Shown: positions 42,093 to 50,485 of the stretch, in pieces
How the letters are laid out: every line of letters starts with the position of its first letter
Numbering within the stretch: position 1 is the stretch's first letter
NCBI RefSeq assembly: GCF_001514495.1
Contig: NZ_BCNM01000021.1
Location: 1 to 64,000 of the forward strand
Reading direction: 5' to 3'
Source: Paenibacillus pabuli NBRC 13638
GTDB lineage: Bacteria; Bacillota; Bacilli; Paenibacillales; Paenibacillaceae
Length of the DNA: 64,000 bases
Translations under genes and position numbers: made by a program
The notes under the pieces: generated by a model
The model's database searches: none
What the model saw: only the letters and a program-made list of their open reading frames with translations
What the model was told of the DNA's origin: nothing

Positions 42093-44039
42093 ATGAGTAA
42101 TCCGAATAAAAGTCAGCCTCCCGAATCTTTGATCCATATCCGCTTGCAGGGTGGGGCGGTACGATCTTACGAGGCCGGCATCACTGTAGGCGCAGTCGCT
42201 GCATCCATCAGCACAAGTCTGGGTAAACAAGCCATTGGCGGTATTGTTGATGGCATGAATGTCGATCTTGATGGGGTGTTGGAACAAGATTGCGAACTCG
42301 TCATTGTTACTTTGGACAGCGTGGAAGGGTTGTATCGTTATCGCCACAGCACAGCTCATGTACTCGCCCAGGCTCTCAAGCGCATCTATGGTGCGGATCA
42401 GGTGAAGCTGGGCATTGGTCCAGTCATCGAAGATGGATTCTATTACGATGTCGATCTGGAGCATACTCTGTCCATCAGTGATCTGGCTGCAATAGAGCGG
42501 GAAATGAACAAAATCATTCAGGAAAATCAAAAAATTAGCCGCCGGGTGGTTAGCCGGGAAGAAGCCCTCCGCATCTTCGGAGAGATTCAAGACCCGTACA
42601 AACTCGAACTTATTCGGGATCTACCAGAGGATGCTGAGCTTTCGATATATGATCAAGGCGAGTTCTTCGATCTGTGTCGCGGTCCCCATCTTCCATCCAC
42701 TGGCCGAATCAAGGCATTCAAGCTGCTGAATGTGGCTGGTGCGTACTGGCGGGGCAGCTCGGATAATAAGATGCTGCAGCGTATCTACGGCACTTCTTTT
42801 CCGAACAAAGCCCAATTGGATGAACATCTGCACATTCTGGAAGAAGCGAAGAAACGGGATCACCGTAAACTCGGCAAAGAGCTTGAACTGTTCATGTTCT
42901 CCGAAGAAGCTCCCGGCATGCCCTTCTATCTGCCCAAAGGCATGACTGTTCGTACTGAACTGGAGCAGTTCTCCCGTGAATTGCAACTACAGGAAGGCTA
43001 TCAGGAAGTTCGCACTCCCCTCATGATGAACAACCGTCTGTGGGAGCAATCCGGCCATTGGGAGCATTACAAAGACAATATGTACTTCTCGGAAGTGGAC
43101 GATGCCACTTTTGCCTTGAAACCAATGAACTGTCCGGGGCATATGTTGATTTTCAAAAATACACTTCATTCCTATCGTGAGCTGCCGATTCGCATGATGG
43201 AATTCGGTCAGGTCCATCGGCATGAATTCTCAGGAGCTCTGAACGGCATGATGCGGGTGCGGACATTCTGTCAGGATGACGCCCATCTCTATGTGATGCC
43301 AGAACAGATCGAAGACGAGATTAATCAGGCGATATCCCTGATCGGACGCATGTACGACATCTTTGGATTTGAGTATACAATTGAGCTGTCCACTCGCCCG
43401 GATGATTCGATGGGATCGGAGGAGCTGTGGGATCAGGCCGAACGCGCACTGCAAAATGTACTGGATCGGCGCGGTGTGAAATACCGCATTAACGAGGGTG
43501 ACGGTGCATTTTATGGTCCGAAAATTGACTTCCACATTCTCGATGCACTGAAGCGCAGCTGGCAGTGCGGAACAATCCAGCTTGATTTTCAAATGCCGGA
43601 GAAGTTCGATCTCACTTATATTGGCGAGGATAGCCTGAAACACCGTCCAGTCGTGATCCACCGTGCCATCTACGGTTCCATTGACCGCTTTATCGGCATC
43701 CTGACTGAACATTATGCAGGAGCTTTTCCACTCTGGCTCGCTCCCGTGCAAGTGAAGCTGCTGCCCGTGTCTGATCACTACGCAGACTATGCACTACAAG
43801 TACAGAGCCAGCTCCGGGCTGCCGGCATTCGGGTGGAAACAGATCTGCGCAGCGAGAAGCTCGGCTACAAAATCCGTGAAGCCCAGATGGAAAAAGTGCC
43901 TTACTCGCTCGTACTCGGTGAGAATGAGAAAAATGCCTCATCCGCCTCTGTCCGCGCATACGGTCAGGGTGATCAAGGCATTCAGCGTATTGATGCTTTT
44001 ATTGAATGGATTCAGCAAGCTGTGAAGGCAAAAGCCTAA
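42093..44039 (+). CDS. thrS: Threonyl-tRNA synthetase
   Basis: 648 aa from ATG 42093 (GGAGAG upstream). It charges tRNA-Thr. An N-terminal TGS domain (about 15-75), the editing domain with HSTAHVLAQALKRIYG and the zinc/editing residues, then the catalytic core: NCPGHMLIFK, motif 2 FGQVHRHEFSGALNGMMRVRTFCQDDAH, EGDGAFYGPKIDFHILDAL, and a C-terminal anticodon-binding domain (FPLWLAPVQVKLLPVSD). Firmicutes may carry thrS and thrZ; this could be either. It is controlled by the T-box. Confidence 0.93.
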   Translation: MSNPNKSQPPESLIHIRLQGGAVRSYEAGITVGAVAASISTSLGKQAIGGIVDGMNVDLDGVLEQDCELVIVTLDSVEGLYRYRHSTAHVLAQALKRIYGADQVKLGIGPVIEDGFYYDVDLEHTLSISDLAAIEREMNKIIQENQKISRRVVSREEALRIFGEIQDPYKLELIRDLPEDAELSIYDQGEFFDLCRGPHLPSTGRIKAFKLLNVAGAYWRGSSDNKMLQRIYGTSFPNKAQLDEHLHILEEAKKRDHRKLGKELELFMFSEEAPGMPFYLPKGMTVRTELEQFSRELQLQEGYQEVRTPLMMNNRLWEQSGHWEHYKDNMYFSEVDDATFALKPMNCPGHMLIFKNTLHSYRELPIRMMEFGQVHRHEFSGALNGMMRVRTFCQDDAHLYVMPEQIEDEINQAISLIGRMYDIFGFEYTIELSTRPDDSMGSEELWDQAERALQNVLDRRGVKYRINEGDGAFYGPKIDFHILDALKRSWQCGTIQLDFQMPEKFDLTYIGEDSLKHRPVVIHRAIYGSIDRFIGILTEHYAGAFPLWLAPVQVKLLPVSDHYADYALQVQSQLRAAGIRVETDLRSEKLGYKIREAQMEKVPYSLVLGENEKNASSASVRAYGQGDQGIQRIDAFIEWIQQAVKAKA

Positions 44040-44230
44040 GCGAATCGGACCTGGTCGGGTTGAATCTTAGGGTCTGAATTTGGTGGCCCGATGTCGATGT
44101 TGTGACGTTTCGTACCCGGCACAACTTGGAGTCAATGCAGAAGGTATCACACGGAATAGAAGCGCCTTTATTCTTACGTGCTCGTAATCCGTACCTTCTG
44201 CGATGACTGCCTGTTTTAACCTCTCGTCTG

Positions 44231-45097
44231 TTATAACCTCTCGGCCGCCCTCAGTCCAACCTGTTCTTCGCTCCACGTCCAGAAACGTTCAGCCGTCGCA
44301 TCATCCGTGGCATGAGCTTTTAACTGCTGCTCCTGCTGTTGGTAGAAATATCGCCCGGTTACTCCCGCGACTTCAGGACTTGTGGCGAGATAGATGGCCG
44401 TTTGCGCCCCTTCTTCAGGAGAAAGAAAAAAGGGCAGCTTGCCCACCAAAGCCATAATACGTGTGCCAAACCCGGTATTGCGGTCTACCCCAATACTTGT
44501 GCCCACCGCACCGGGATGCAGGCAGTTCACCGTGATTCGGGTATCCGCTAATTTGCGCGCCAGAACACGGGTGAACAATACGTTGGCCAGCTTGGATTGG
44601 GCATAACTTTTGATTGGATTGTAGCCTTTGTGCAGATGGGGATCTTCAAAATGGATTTTTCCGGCTTTGTATGCACCCGACGAAACGTTTACAATTCTCC
44701 CCTGCTTGGCAGCTTTCAAAGGTTCGATCAGGAGTAAGGTAAGCAGGAAATGTCCAAGATGGTTAATACCGATGGCTTGTTCGAAACCGTTGGAGGTCTC
44801 TTGGCGCTTCAACATGACAACACCCGCATTATTAACGAGAACGTCAAGTATGTCGTAACGCTCACGGAATGATTGGGCAAAATGACGGATGCTCTCCAGT
44901 GACCCCAGGTCACACAGCATCAGTTCAATCGCAGCAGAGCCGGACGACTGTCGCAGCGCCTCTTCCAGAGCCCGCTGTCCGCGTTTCTCACTGCGGCACG
45001 CCATAATTACGCGATACCCTTGTCTTGCAAGTTCAATGGTGGTTGCCAGACCCATGCCTGAGTTGGCTCCCGTAACAATGGCTGTTGGAATGGACAT
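44231..45097 (-). CDS. SDR family oxidoreductase (retinol-dehydrogenase-like)
   Basis: 288 aa. NAD(P)-binding TGANSGMGLATTIELARQG, DVLVNNAGVVML, the catalytic Ser in IVNVSSGAYKAG and YAQSK (Y-x-x-x-K). VNCLHPGAVGTSIG follows. This pattern is of the retinol dehydrogenase/WW-domain oxidoreductase-like classical SDRs that bacteria carry with unknown substrates. The last 60 residues (YFYQQQEQQLKAHATDDATAERFWTWSEEQVGL) are a normal family end. Alone; the 191 bp after its stop hold no gene. Confidence 0.88.
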   Translation of the reverse strand: MSIPTAIVTGANSGMGLATTIELARQGYRVIMACRSEKRGQRALEEALRQSSGSAAIELMLCDLGSLESIRHFAQSFRERYDILDVLVNNAGVVMLKRQETSNGFEQAIGINHLGHFLLTLLLIEPLKAAKQGRIVNVSSGAYKAGKIHFEDPHLHKGYNPIKSYAQSKLANVLFTRVLARKLADTRITVNCLHPGAVGTSIGVDRNTGFGTRIMALVGKLPFFLSPEEGAQTAIYLATSPEVAGVTGRYFYQQQEQQLKAHATDDATAERFWTWSEEQVGLRAAERL

Positions 45098-45224
45098 CAG
45101 GTACTTCCCTTCTGAACCAGAGGTTCTTCTTATTTTGGAACACTCATCTTCTTGTTTTTGGCACTGCTGACGTCAATATGAGATAATCGAAAGATCATAT
45201 ATAAGTCTTATAGGGAGGATACGC

Positions 45225-45767
45225 ATGCTAACCAAAGAAGACTTCAAGAAACTGAAAAAAGAAGCGAAACATGAGATTGCACTCATAGAAAGGGAGGCTC
45301 AACATCTCCAGCAAAAGTCAGAGTCATCACTGCACGAAAAAGATAATCTATGGACTGTTGAAGAGATTGGTGAGCTTATCCAAAAACGGAACGAGCGAAA
45401 ATATAGTTCATGGACGATTGAATTATGTACCATTATTGAAGAATTGCTGAATCAGCTATACCAACAAACTCATCAAAAAAAGTTTAATTCGATCCAGCTG
45501 ATGAAAATTCCTGCATACCGTTCATTATCCAATATCGAGATTCTTCAGGCTGAATTGAAAAATCAGTACCTTTCCCTGAAATCGGGGGAAGAAAACGTAG
45601 AAAAAGAACTAGCCCAAGTGTTTCAACTACGAAATAAACTTATTCATTCCAACTTTTCTTATGTTTCTATTGTCAGAGCGAATCGCAATGCGAAAAAAGA
45701 GTTTGAATTTATCCTGGATACGGTGAAGAAGTATAGAAAATGCTTGAAATATAATCAGCCCGAGTAA
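45225..45767 (+). CDS. HEPN-like protein, 180 aa
   Basis: 180 aa, helical and charged, AT-rich compared with its neighbours. The C-terminal half carries QVFQLRNKLIHSNFSYVSIV, where RNKLIH fits the R-x4-6-H motif of HEPN ribonucleases, preceded by a long helix with an acidic stretch. HEPN proteins often act as RNase toxins or in defence and stress systems. No partner nucleotidyltransferase or antitoxin is next to it. The N-terminal half (LTKEDFKKLKKEAKHEIALIE, WTVEEIGELIQKRNERKYSSWTIEL) may be a distinct helical domain. GGGAGG precedes the ATG. A RNase role is inferred. Confidence 0.6.
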   Translation: MLTKEDFKKLKKEAKHEIALIEREAQHLQQKSESSLHEKDNLWTVEEIGELIQKRNERKYSSWTIELCTIIEELLNQLYQQTHQKKFNSIQLMKIPAYRSLSNIEILQAELKNQYLSLKSGEENVEKELAQVFQLRNKLIHSNFSYVSIVRANRNAKKEFEFILDTVKKYRKCLKYNQPE

Positions 45768-45813
45768 TAACGAATGCATGATGATTGCAAAATGGAAATT
45801 GGTCCTACACCAT

Positions 45814-45852
45814 AAAGGAGGTGCTCCGGATTCGATCCGGAAAACAAATATG
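45814..45852 (+). promoter_or_regulatory. Ribosome site with hairpin between it and the ATG
   Basis: AAAGGAGGT (45814-45822) lies 27 nt from the ATG at 45850, too far for normal use. Between them a perfect 7-bp hairpin TCCGGAT-TCG-ATCCGGA (45825-45841) can fold; folding leaves an effective spacing of about 10 nt. No alternative ATG, GTG or TTG in frame sits at a normal distance. Confidence 0.55.
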
Positions 45853-46581
45853 AACAAACCATGGATGGATATTACGGTTCTAAATCTTCATATTGTTACA
45901 CCTGCGGGTAAAAACCCGATCTACCCTGTTATGCTGCGCGATGAAGATGGTATTACGCTTGTGGATACAGGCATGATTGGCCAATTCGCCGAACTTCAGT
46001 CCGCACTGGAACATGAAGGCGTTCAGCTATCTGATATCAAGCGCATTATTGTAACCCATTCCGATATAGACCACATTGGTAACCTTGGTGCCCTAGTGAA
46101 TGCTATTCCGGAAGTGGAAATCTGGGCGCATAACGATGAAATTCCGTATATCACGGGCAAAGAGCCCATGATCAAGTTCACACCAGAACGCAAAGCGTTG
46201 CTGCCTGAACCTATAGCGGAGCTGGCGGAACAATTGATCTCACAGCGGACCGAGTTCAAAATATCCAAAGTGTTAGAGGACGGTGACATGCTGCCTCTAC
46301 AAGGCGGTATCCAGGTCATTCATACACCCGGACACACCCCAGGACATATCTGCCTGTACTTCCGGGAGCAACAGTTCCTGCTCGCTGCCGATGAATTACG
46401 TGTGGTCGATGATGAATTGGTGGGACCTGCTCCACCTGCAACACCGGACATGCCCGAAGCCCTGCGCAGCTTGAAGAGGCTGCTCGGCCTGAAGCTGGAG
46501 AAGGTGCTTTGTTACCATGGTGGCGAGTACACCGATGAGCCGAGTCGGCGCATTGCCGAACTCGCAGAAAGTGCGGACTAA
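45850..46581 (+). CDS. MBL-fold metallo-hydrolase
   Basis: 243 aa from ATG 45850. The metallo-beta-lactamase fold shows LVDTGMIGQF, the metal motif THSDIDHIGN (HxDxDH rather than the canonical HxHxDH), GIQVIHTPGHTPGHICLYF, and a late CYHGGEYTD. Such enzymes hydrolyse varied substrates such as thioesters, lactones and RNA. The second His replaced by Asp is a variant seen in some MBL proteins. The gene follows the HEPN-like gene by 82 bp on the same strand. Substrate unknown. Confidence 0.85.
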   Translation: MNKPWMDITVLNLHIVTPAGKNPIYPVMLRDEDGITLVDTGMIGQFAELQSALEHEGVQLSDIKRIIVTHSDIDHIGNLGALVNAIPEVEIWAHNDEIPYITGKEPMIKFTPERKALLPEPIAELAEQLISQRTEFKISKVLEDGDMLPLQGGIQVIHTPGHTPGHICLYFREQQFLLAADELRVVDDELVGPAPPATPDMPEALRSLKRLLGLKLEKVLCYHGGEYTDEPSRRIAELAESAD

Positions 46582-46624
46582 TTGGTACCTGCAACTAACT
46601 TAAATTTACGTAAATATTGAAGCA

Positions 46625-46671
46625 AAGGGGCTGTCCCATACGTCATGAACATGGCGGGACAACCCCTTTCT
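46625..46671. terminator. Bidirectional terminator
   Basis: AAGGGG-TGTCCC pairs with GGGACA-CCCCTT across a loop containing CATGA, followed by TTTCT (plus) and preceded by A-rich bases. It serves the convergent genes ending at 46581 and 46682. Confidence 0.8.
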
Positions 46672-46681
46672 ATTGTAAATG

Positions 46682-47875
46682 TTACGGTTTCGGCGTCAGA
46701 ACGATCAGTCGGTCATCCCCATCGCGTGGAGATCCCCGACCATCACGGTTGTTCGTCAGCACATATAAATTCCCGTCTTCTCCGGCTGTCACATTGCGAA
46801 TACGACCCCACTCGTCTTTGAACATCGGTTCCACCTGTTTGACTTGTGTGCCATCTTCGGACAGCGTAATTTTGAGCAGCTGCTCACCCCGCAGACTGGC
46901 AGCAATCAATGACCCGGCCCATGGCCCTTCTTCTATATAGGCTACACCTGATGGAGCCCATGTTTCATCTCCACTATGGGCAAGCGGAGCCTCATAAACG
47001 CCATTGCCATCATCGTCTCCCTCTACCTCCGGCCAGCCATAATTCTCACCAGCTTCAATCCGGTTAATTTCATCCAAATTACGCTGACCATGTTCTGTGG
47101 CATACAGATAGCCATTGTCCGGGTTCCAAGCCAGGCCCTGTGCATTCCGATGCCCCATACTGTACACAGGTGAATTAGGCCAAGGGTTATCTTCTGGGAT
47201 CGATCCGTCGAGACCAATCCGCAATATTTTGCCCCCCAAGCTATCTTCGTTCTGGGCCAGCTCCGGTTCATACCGTTCACCTGTCGTAATATAGAGCAAA
47301 TTGTCCCGGCCAATCTTGATCCGCCCGCCATTGTGATTCACGCCGCCTGGAATGTCACTGAGCAGCTCCTTGTCTATGGTCGCCTTCCCATCACTCACTT
47401 TCAAGCGCAATATCCGATTCGCAATGTCATCGCCTTCCAGATAGGAATGGTATGCATACAGATAGCCATTATCATCAAAATTCGGATCAACAGCAAGTCC
47501 GAGCAGACCACCTTCGCCCTCTTCATTAAATGGAGCAGCAAATTCAATTAGAGGTTCAGATGCTAGCTTTCCGTTCTCGATGACCCGAATGGTACCCGGT
47601 CGCTCGGTTACAAACATCCGTCCATCAGGCACGCTTACCAACTCCCAGGGTACATTGAGTCCGTCGACTAACACAGAAGCCTCGTAAGGAATTACAGTAT
47701 TTTCGTCCGTTTCCTCTTCCCCACCACCCGTACCGTCATTGCCACCATCCGCCGTCTGCCCCTGTCCTTGGGACGTCTGCTGCGATTCTGCCGTCGAGTC
47801 ACCCGAAGCACAAGCAGTTAGTAAAGCTATACTGAGTAACGAAGCATATAACGGAACGCTTAATCGATTATTCAT
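46682..47875 (-). CDS. PQQ-dependent sugar dehydrogenase-like lipoprotein
   Basis: 397 aa. A signal peptide ends with LTACASG (lipobox LTAC), then a Ser/Gln/Gly/Glu-rich linker, then the six-bladed propeller of soluble aldose/glucose dehydrogenases (LVDGLNVPWELVSVPDGRMFVTERPG, NHNGGRIKIGRDNLLYITTGE, GHRNAQGLAWNPDNGYLYATEHG, YGWPEVEGDD). The His after GGVN (GGVNHNGGRI) is the catalytic position. It oxidises aldoses or acts as a periplasmic-side sugar sensor, lipid-anchored to the membrane. Family assignment is good; substrate is not. Confidence 0.85.
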   Translation of the reverse strand: MNNRLSVPLYASLLSIALLTACASGDSTAESQQTSQGQGQTADGGNDGTGGGEEETDENTVIPYEASVLVDGLNVPWELVSVPDGRMFVTERPGTIRVIENGKLASEPLIEFAAPFNEEGEGGLLGLAVDPNFDDNGYLYAYHSYLEGDDIANRILRLKVSDGKATIDKELLSDIPGGVNHNGGRIKIGRDNLLYITTGERYEPELAQNEDSLGGKILRIGLDGSIPEDNPWPNSPVYSMGHRNAQGLAWNPDNGYLYATEHGQRNLDEINRIEAGENYGWPEVEGDDDGNGVYEAPLAHSGDETWAPSGVAYIEEGPWAGSLIAASLRGEQLLKITLSEDGTQVKQVEPMFKDEWGRIRNVTAGEDGNLYVLTNNRDGRGSPRDGDDRLIVLTPKP

Positions 47876-48102
47876 CAGTACATCTCCCTTCTGATGTCGT
47901 TGTTATATTGTATAATCTTAGTTTCAAGGATCGTCCATTTCCATCTCTAAGTTAGTTAGTTAGTAGGTTAGTAACCCCACTCGGTTTCGCCCTGTATTAC
48001 CCTTCCTTTCTGCCACTCAAACGCGGATTCTACTCTGATTTTCCATCAAAACCAATGCTTCCATTTGGATTTCCCCAACATTCTTCTATAATAGAAACAA
48101 GA

Positions 48103-48295
48103 TATATAAATTGAACTAAACATTTACACAATAACGGAGAGGATAGAAATAACCTGAAGAAGCGGAGCGTTCGCCTTTATCCCCGGATTTCCCCCCTTGA
48201 GAAAGACAATCAAAAAATCTGGGGATAACAGCGATCAGAAGGTTGTTCTGTCATCGGAGTGGCAAGTGTAAATATTCTTTAGTTCAATTTATATA
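48103..48295 (+). repeat. MITE-like dispersed element, copy 1
   Basis: 193 bp, non-coding. Perfect 18-bp terminal inverted repeats: TATATAAATTGAACTAAA (48103-48120) and its complement (48278-48295), extended inward by TTTACAC (48123-48129) and GTGTAAA (48267-48273). The interior can fold: TTATCCCC-G-GATTT (48177-48190) with AAATC-T-GGGGATAA (48215-48228). It shares its ends and most of its interior with copy 2 at 61235-61470. It lies 30 bp before the M24 peptidase ATG. The remainder of 47876-48102 holds only a TTAG-type short repeat near 47951-47974. Confidence 0.7.
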
Positions 48296-48325
48296 GAACG
48301 AACTGAAAGGTGGACAACTACACTC

Positions 48326-49417
48326 ATGAATCAAACTCCTTTATCCCGGCTGGAAGCTGGTCTGTCTACGCAAGGATTGGACGCCATGCTAATTACAGAT
48401 CCGAAACATATTTACTATTTAACAGGTTTTGCGAGCAATCCGCATGAACGTTTCCTCGGACTTGTTCTTGCGCGCGGCGAAGATCCGCTGTTGATCGTGC
48501 CCGCACTCGATGAGGAAGCTGCCGCAGCTGCTTCTTCGGTATCCAACATCGCCACGCATTCAGATACGGACAATCCGTATGCCTTATTTGAGCGTTATCA
48601 GAGACGTCTGGGCCGTGTAGGTCTCGAAAAAGAGTACGTGACGGTCGCACGTTATGAACAGTTGACCGCCGCGCTGGGCGCTGCCAACTTTGAAGATGTC
48701 GGCCCTCTGCTTCGCACCTTGCGTGTGAAAAAAACACCGGATGAAGTCGCTCGCATTCGCCACGCCATTCATCTGATCGAACAGACGCTTCGCCAGGGCC
48801 TGTCTCACGTTCGTACTGGTGTAACCGAGATTGAACTGGTTGCCGAGATGGAATACCAGATGAAGAAACTGGGGGCAGACGGTCCTTCCTTCGATACCAT
48901 GGTGCTCACTGGACCCAAAACCGGCTTGCCACATGGCACACCGGGTGAACGCCAATTGCAGCATGGCGATCTGTTGATGTTTGATATGGGTGTCTACGCT
49001 GGTGGGTATGCTTCGGATATTACGCGTACATTTGCCTTTGGTGACATTTCTCCTGAGCTCAAAACCATCTATAACACCGTGCTCGCAGCAAACGAAGCTG
49101 CCATTCGTGCAGTGAAGCCTGGCGTCACCTGTGCGGATATTGACCGTGCAGCACGCCAGGTTACGGAAGAAGCCGGATATGGCGAGCGTTTCCTGCACAG
49201 AGTCGGACATGGAATGGGCATTGACGTGCATGAGTATCCTTCCCTGCATGGGCAGAACATGGACATTCTGGAGGAAGGTACAGTATTTACGATTGAGCCG
49301 GGCATTTATGTAACTGGCGCAGGCGGTGTGCGCATCGAGGATGATGTACTCGTGACAGAAAATGGCGTTGAGGTGCTGACATCCTATCCGAAAGAGCTGC
49401 AAATCCTGACGGACTAA
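48326..49417 (+). CDS. M24 family Xaa-Pro aminopeptidase
   Basis: 363 aa. N-terminal creatinase-like domain (about 1-125) followed by the pita-bread metalloprotease: MFDMGVYAGGYASDITRTFAFG (two metal Asp), HRVGHGMGIDVHEYPSL (metal His), FTIEPGIYV (Glu) and GVRIEDDVLV (Glu). It removes an N-terminal residue preceding proline, in the cytosol. AAAGGTGG lies upstream at a loose 14-nt spacing. The dispersed element ends 30 bp before it, and a terminator follows. Confidence 0.9.
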   Translation: MNQTPLSRLEAGLSTQGLDAMLITDPKHIYYLTGFASNPHERFLGLVLARGEDPLLIVPALDEEAAAAASSVSNIATHSDTDNPYALFERYQRRLGRVGLEKEYVTVARYEQLTAALGAANFEDVGPLLRTLRVKKTPDEVARIRHAIHLIEQTLRQGLSHVRTGVTEIELVAEMEYQMKKLGADGPSFDTMVLTGPKTGLPHGTPGERQLQHGDLLMFDMGVYAGGYASDITRTFAFGDISPELKTIYNTVLAANEAAIRAVKPGVTCADIDRAARQVTEEAGYGERFLHRVGHGMGIDVHEYPSLHGQNMDILEEGTVFTIEPGIYVTGAGGVRIEDDVLVTENGVEVLTSYPKELQILTD

Positions 49418-49477
49418 ATCTTTTGACATCGGGCCCCTCGCGATTCGGTTTTCCTGAAGAAAATAGGGTACCATAAC

Positions 49478-49520
49478 AAAAGTCCCGCGAAACCATGAAA
49501 GCATGGTTCTGCGGGACTTT
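49478..49520. terminator. Bidirectional terminator
   Basis: AAAGTCCCGC (49479-49488) and GCGGGACTTT (49511-49520) with an inner AACCATG/CATGGTT stem; T-runs on both sides. It lies between the M24 gene and the VUT transporter gene, which face each other. Confidence 0.88.
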
Positions 49521-49562
49521 TGTGTTTGGATTCAGCATTTAGTGGACGGACTTCCTACGAAT

Positions 49563-50246
49563 CTAGGCCTCATCCTTGAATTTAAAGCTTCGTGCAGCAT
49601 ATAGAAACGGCGTTCCTACCGCGGTCAATACAAATTTGATCACGTACGTCGTCAGGAAGATTTCAAGCCAGACATCCCATGGATAGATGAAAGCAAACGC
49701 AATCGTGCAGAACACCAGCGTATCCGCAAACGAACTGATGATTGAGCTGCCGTTGGTACGGATCCACAACTGATTGCGTCCTGGCGCCACCTTGCGCAGC
49801 CAAGTGTACAGACGTACGTCCAAGAACTGACTGATGAAATAGGCCGTGAGACTTCCGAGTGCCAGACGTGGCAGCAGACCAAACAGTGTTTTCATCGACT
49901 CCTGTGCAAAGTCCGTCGATGCTGGCTCAAAGAACAATACCATCTGCATGAGCACGGTCGTCATGATCAATGTGAAGAACCCGAACCATACGGCTTTGCG
50001 TGCCTCACCTGGTCCATACTTCTCATTGAGCAGATCACTGGTCAGGTACATGCTGACATACATTGTATTGCCCAGCGTGAGAACGATCCCCATAATATCT
50101 ATCGTTTTGGTCACCTGTATATTGGCAATGACTGTTGCCACACCGATCCAGGCATAAAGACCCTTTTTACCGAATAAACGGTAACACAAAAGAAAAAAGC
50201 CATACGTTACGAGAACAAAAAGCGCTCCCCATCCTAAATTAAACAC
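49563..50246 (-). CDS. VUT/YhhQ-family queuosine precursor transporter
   Basis: 227 aa, about six to seven membrane helices. IANIQVTKTIDIMGIVLTLGNTMYVSMYLTSDLLNEKYGPGEARKAVWFGFF is the family signature, and the C-terminal SIISSFADTLVFCTIAF is conserved in YhhQ proteins. It takes up queuine, preQ0 or preQ1 for tRNA queuosine. A preQ1-I riboswitch directly in front strongly supports this role. Start: GTG at 50246 with GGAAGG 13 nt upstream; the nearer ATG leads to a stop within four codons. Confidence 0.9.
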   Translation of the reverse strand: MFNLGWGALFVLVTYGFFLLCYRLFGKKGLYAWIGVATVIANIQVTKTIDIMGIVLTLGNTMYVSMYLTSDLLNEKYGPGEARKAVWFGFFTLIMTTVLMQMVLFFEPASTDFAQESMKTLFGLLPRLALGSLTAYFISQFLDVRLYTWLRKVAPGRNQLWIRTNGSSIISSFADTLVFCTIAFAFIYPWDVWLEIFLTTYVIKFVLTAVGTPFLYAARSFKFKDEA

Positions 50247-50255
50247 AATTCATAC

Positions 50256-50300
50256 ACTGCCTTCCTAGTTTTGATTACGCGGGATGGTTACGAACCGCGG
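50256..50300 (-). promoter_or_regulatory. PreQ1-I riboswitch
   Basis: In minus direction CGCGG-GTTCGTAACCATC-CCGCG forms the P1 stem and L1 loop (complement of 50299-50278), followed by the A-rich tail TAATCAAAACTAGGAAGG. The tail contains the ribosome site, which ligand-bound pseudoknot pairing would hide. This matches class I preQ1 riboswitches acting on translation. Confidence 0.85.
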
Positions 50301-50385
50301 TTTGGCTCCGGGCCAAAACATGAATACTCTATCACATTTCCCCACGCTTGAACAGCACTAAATAACGCCAACTTCATCTTTAATG

Positions 50386-50422
50386 CAAAAACCGCCCTCC
50401 GGGTTAACCCGAAGGACGGCTG
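50386..50422 (-). terminator. Terminator after tcyP, minus strand
   Basis: In minus direction CCGTCCTTCGGGTTAACCCGGAGGGCGG is nearly palindromic (GT/TT mismatches only) and is followed by TTTTTG. Confidence 0.75.
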
Positions 50423-50485
50423 ATTAAACATATGGTAATTACACATCCACCTACATGTCAGAGGTGAAAAGTTTGTCTGAATCCA

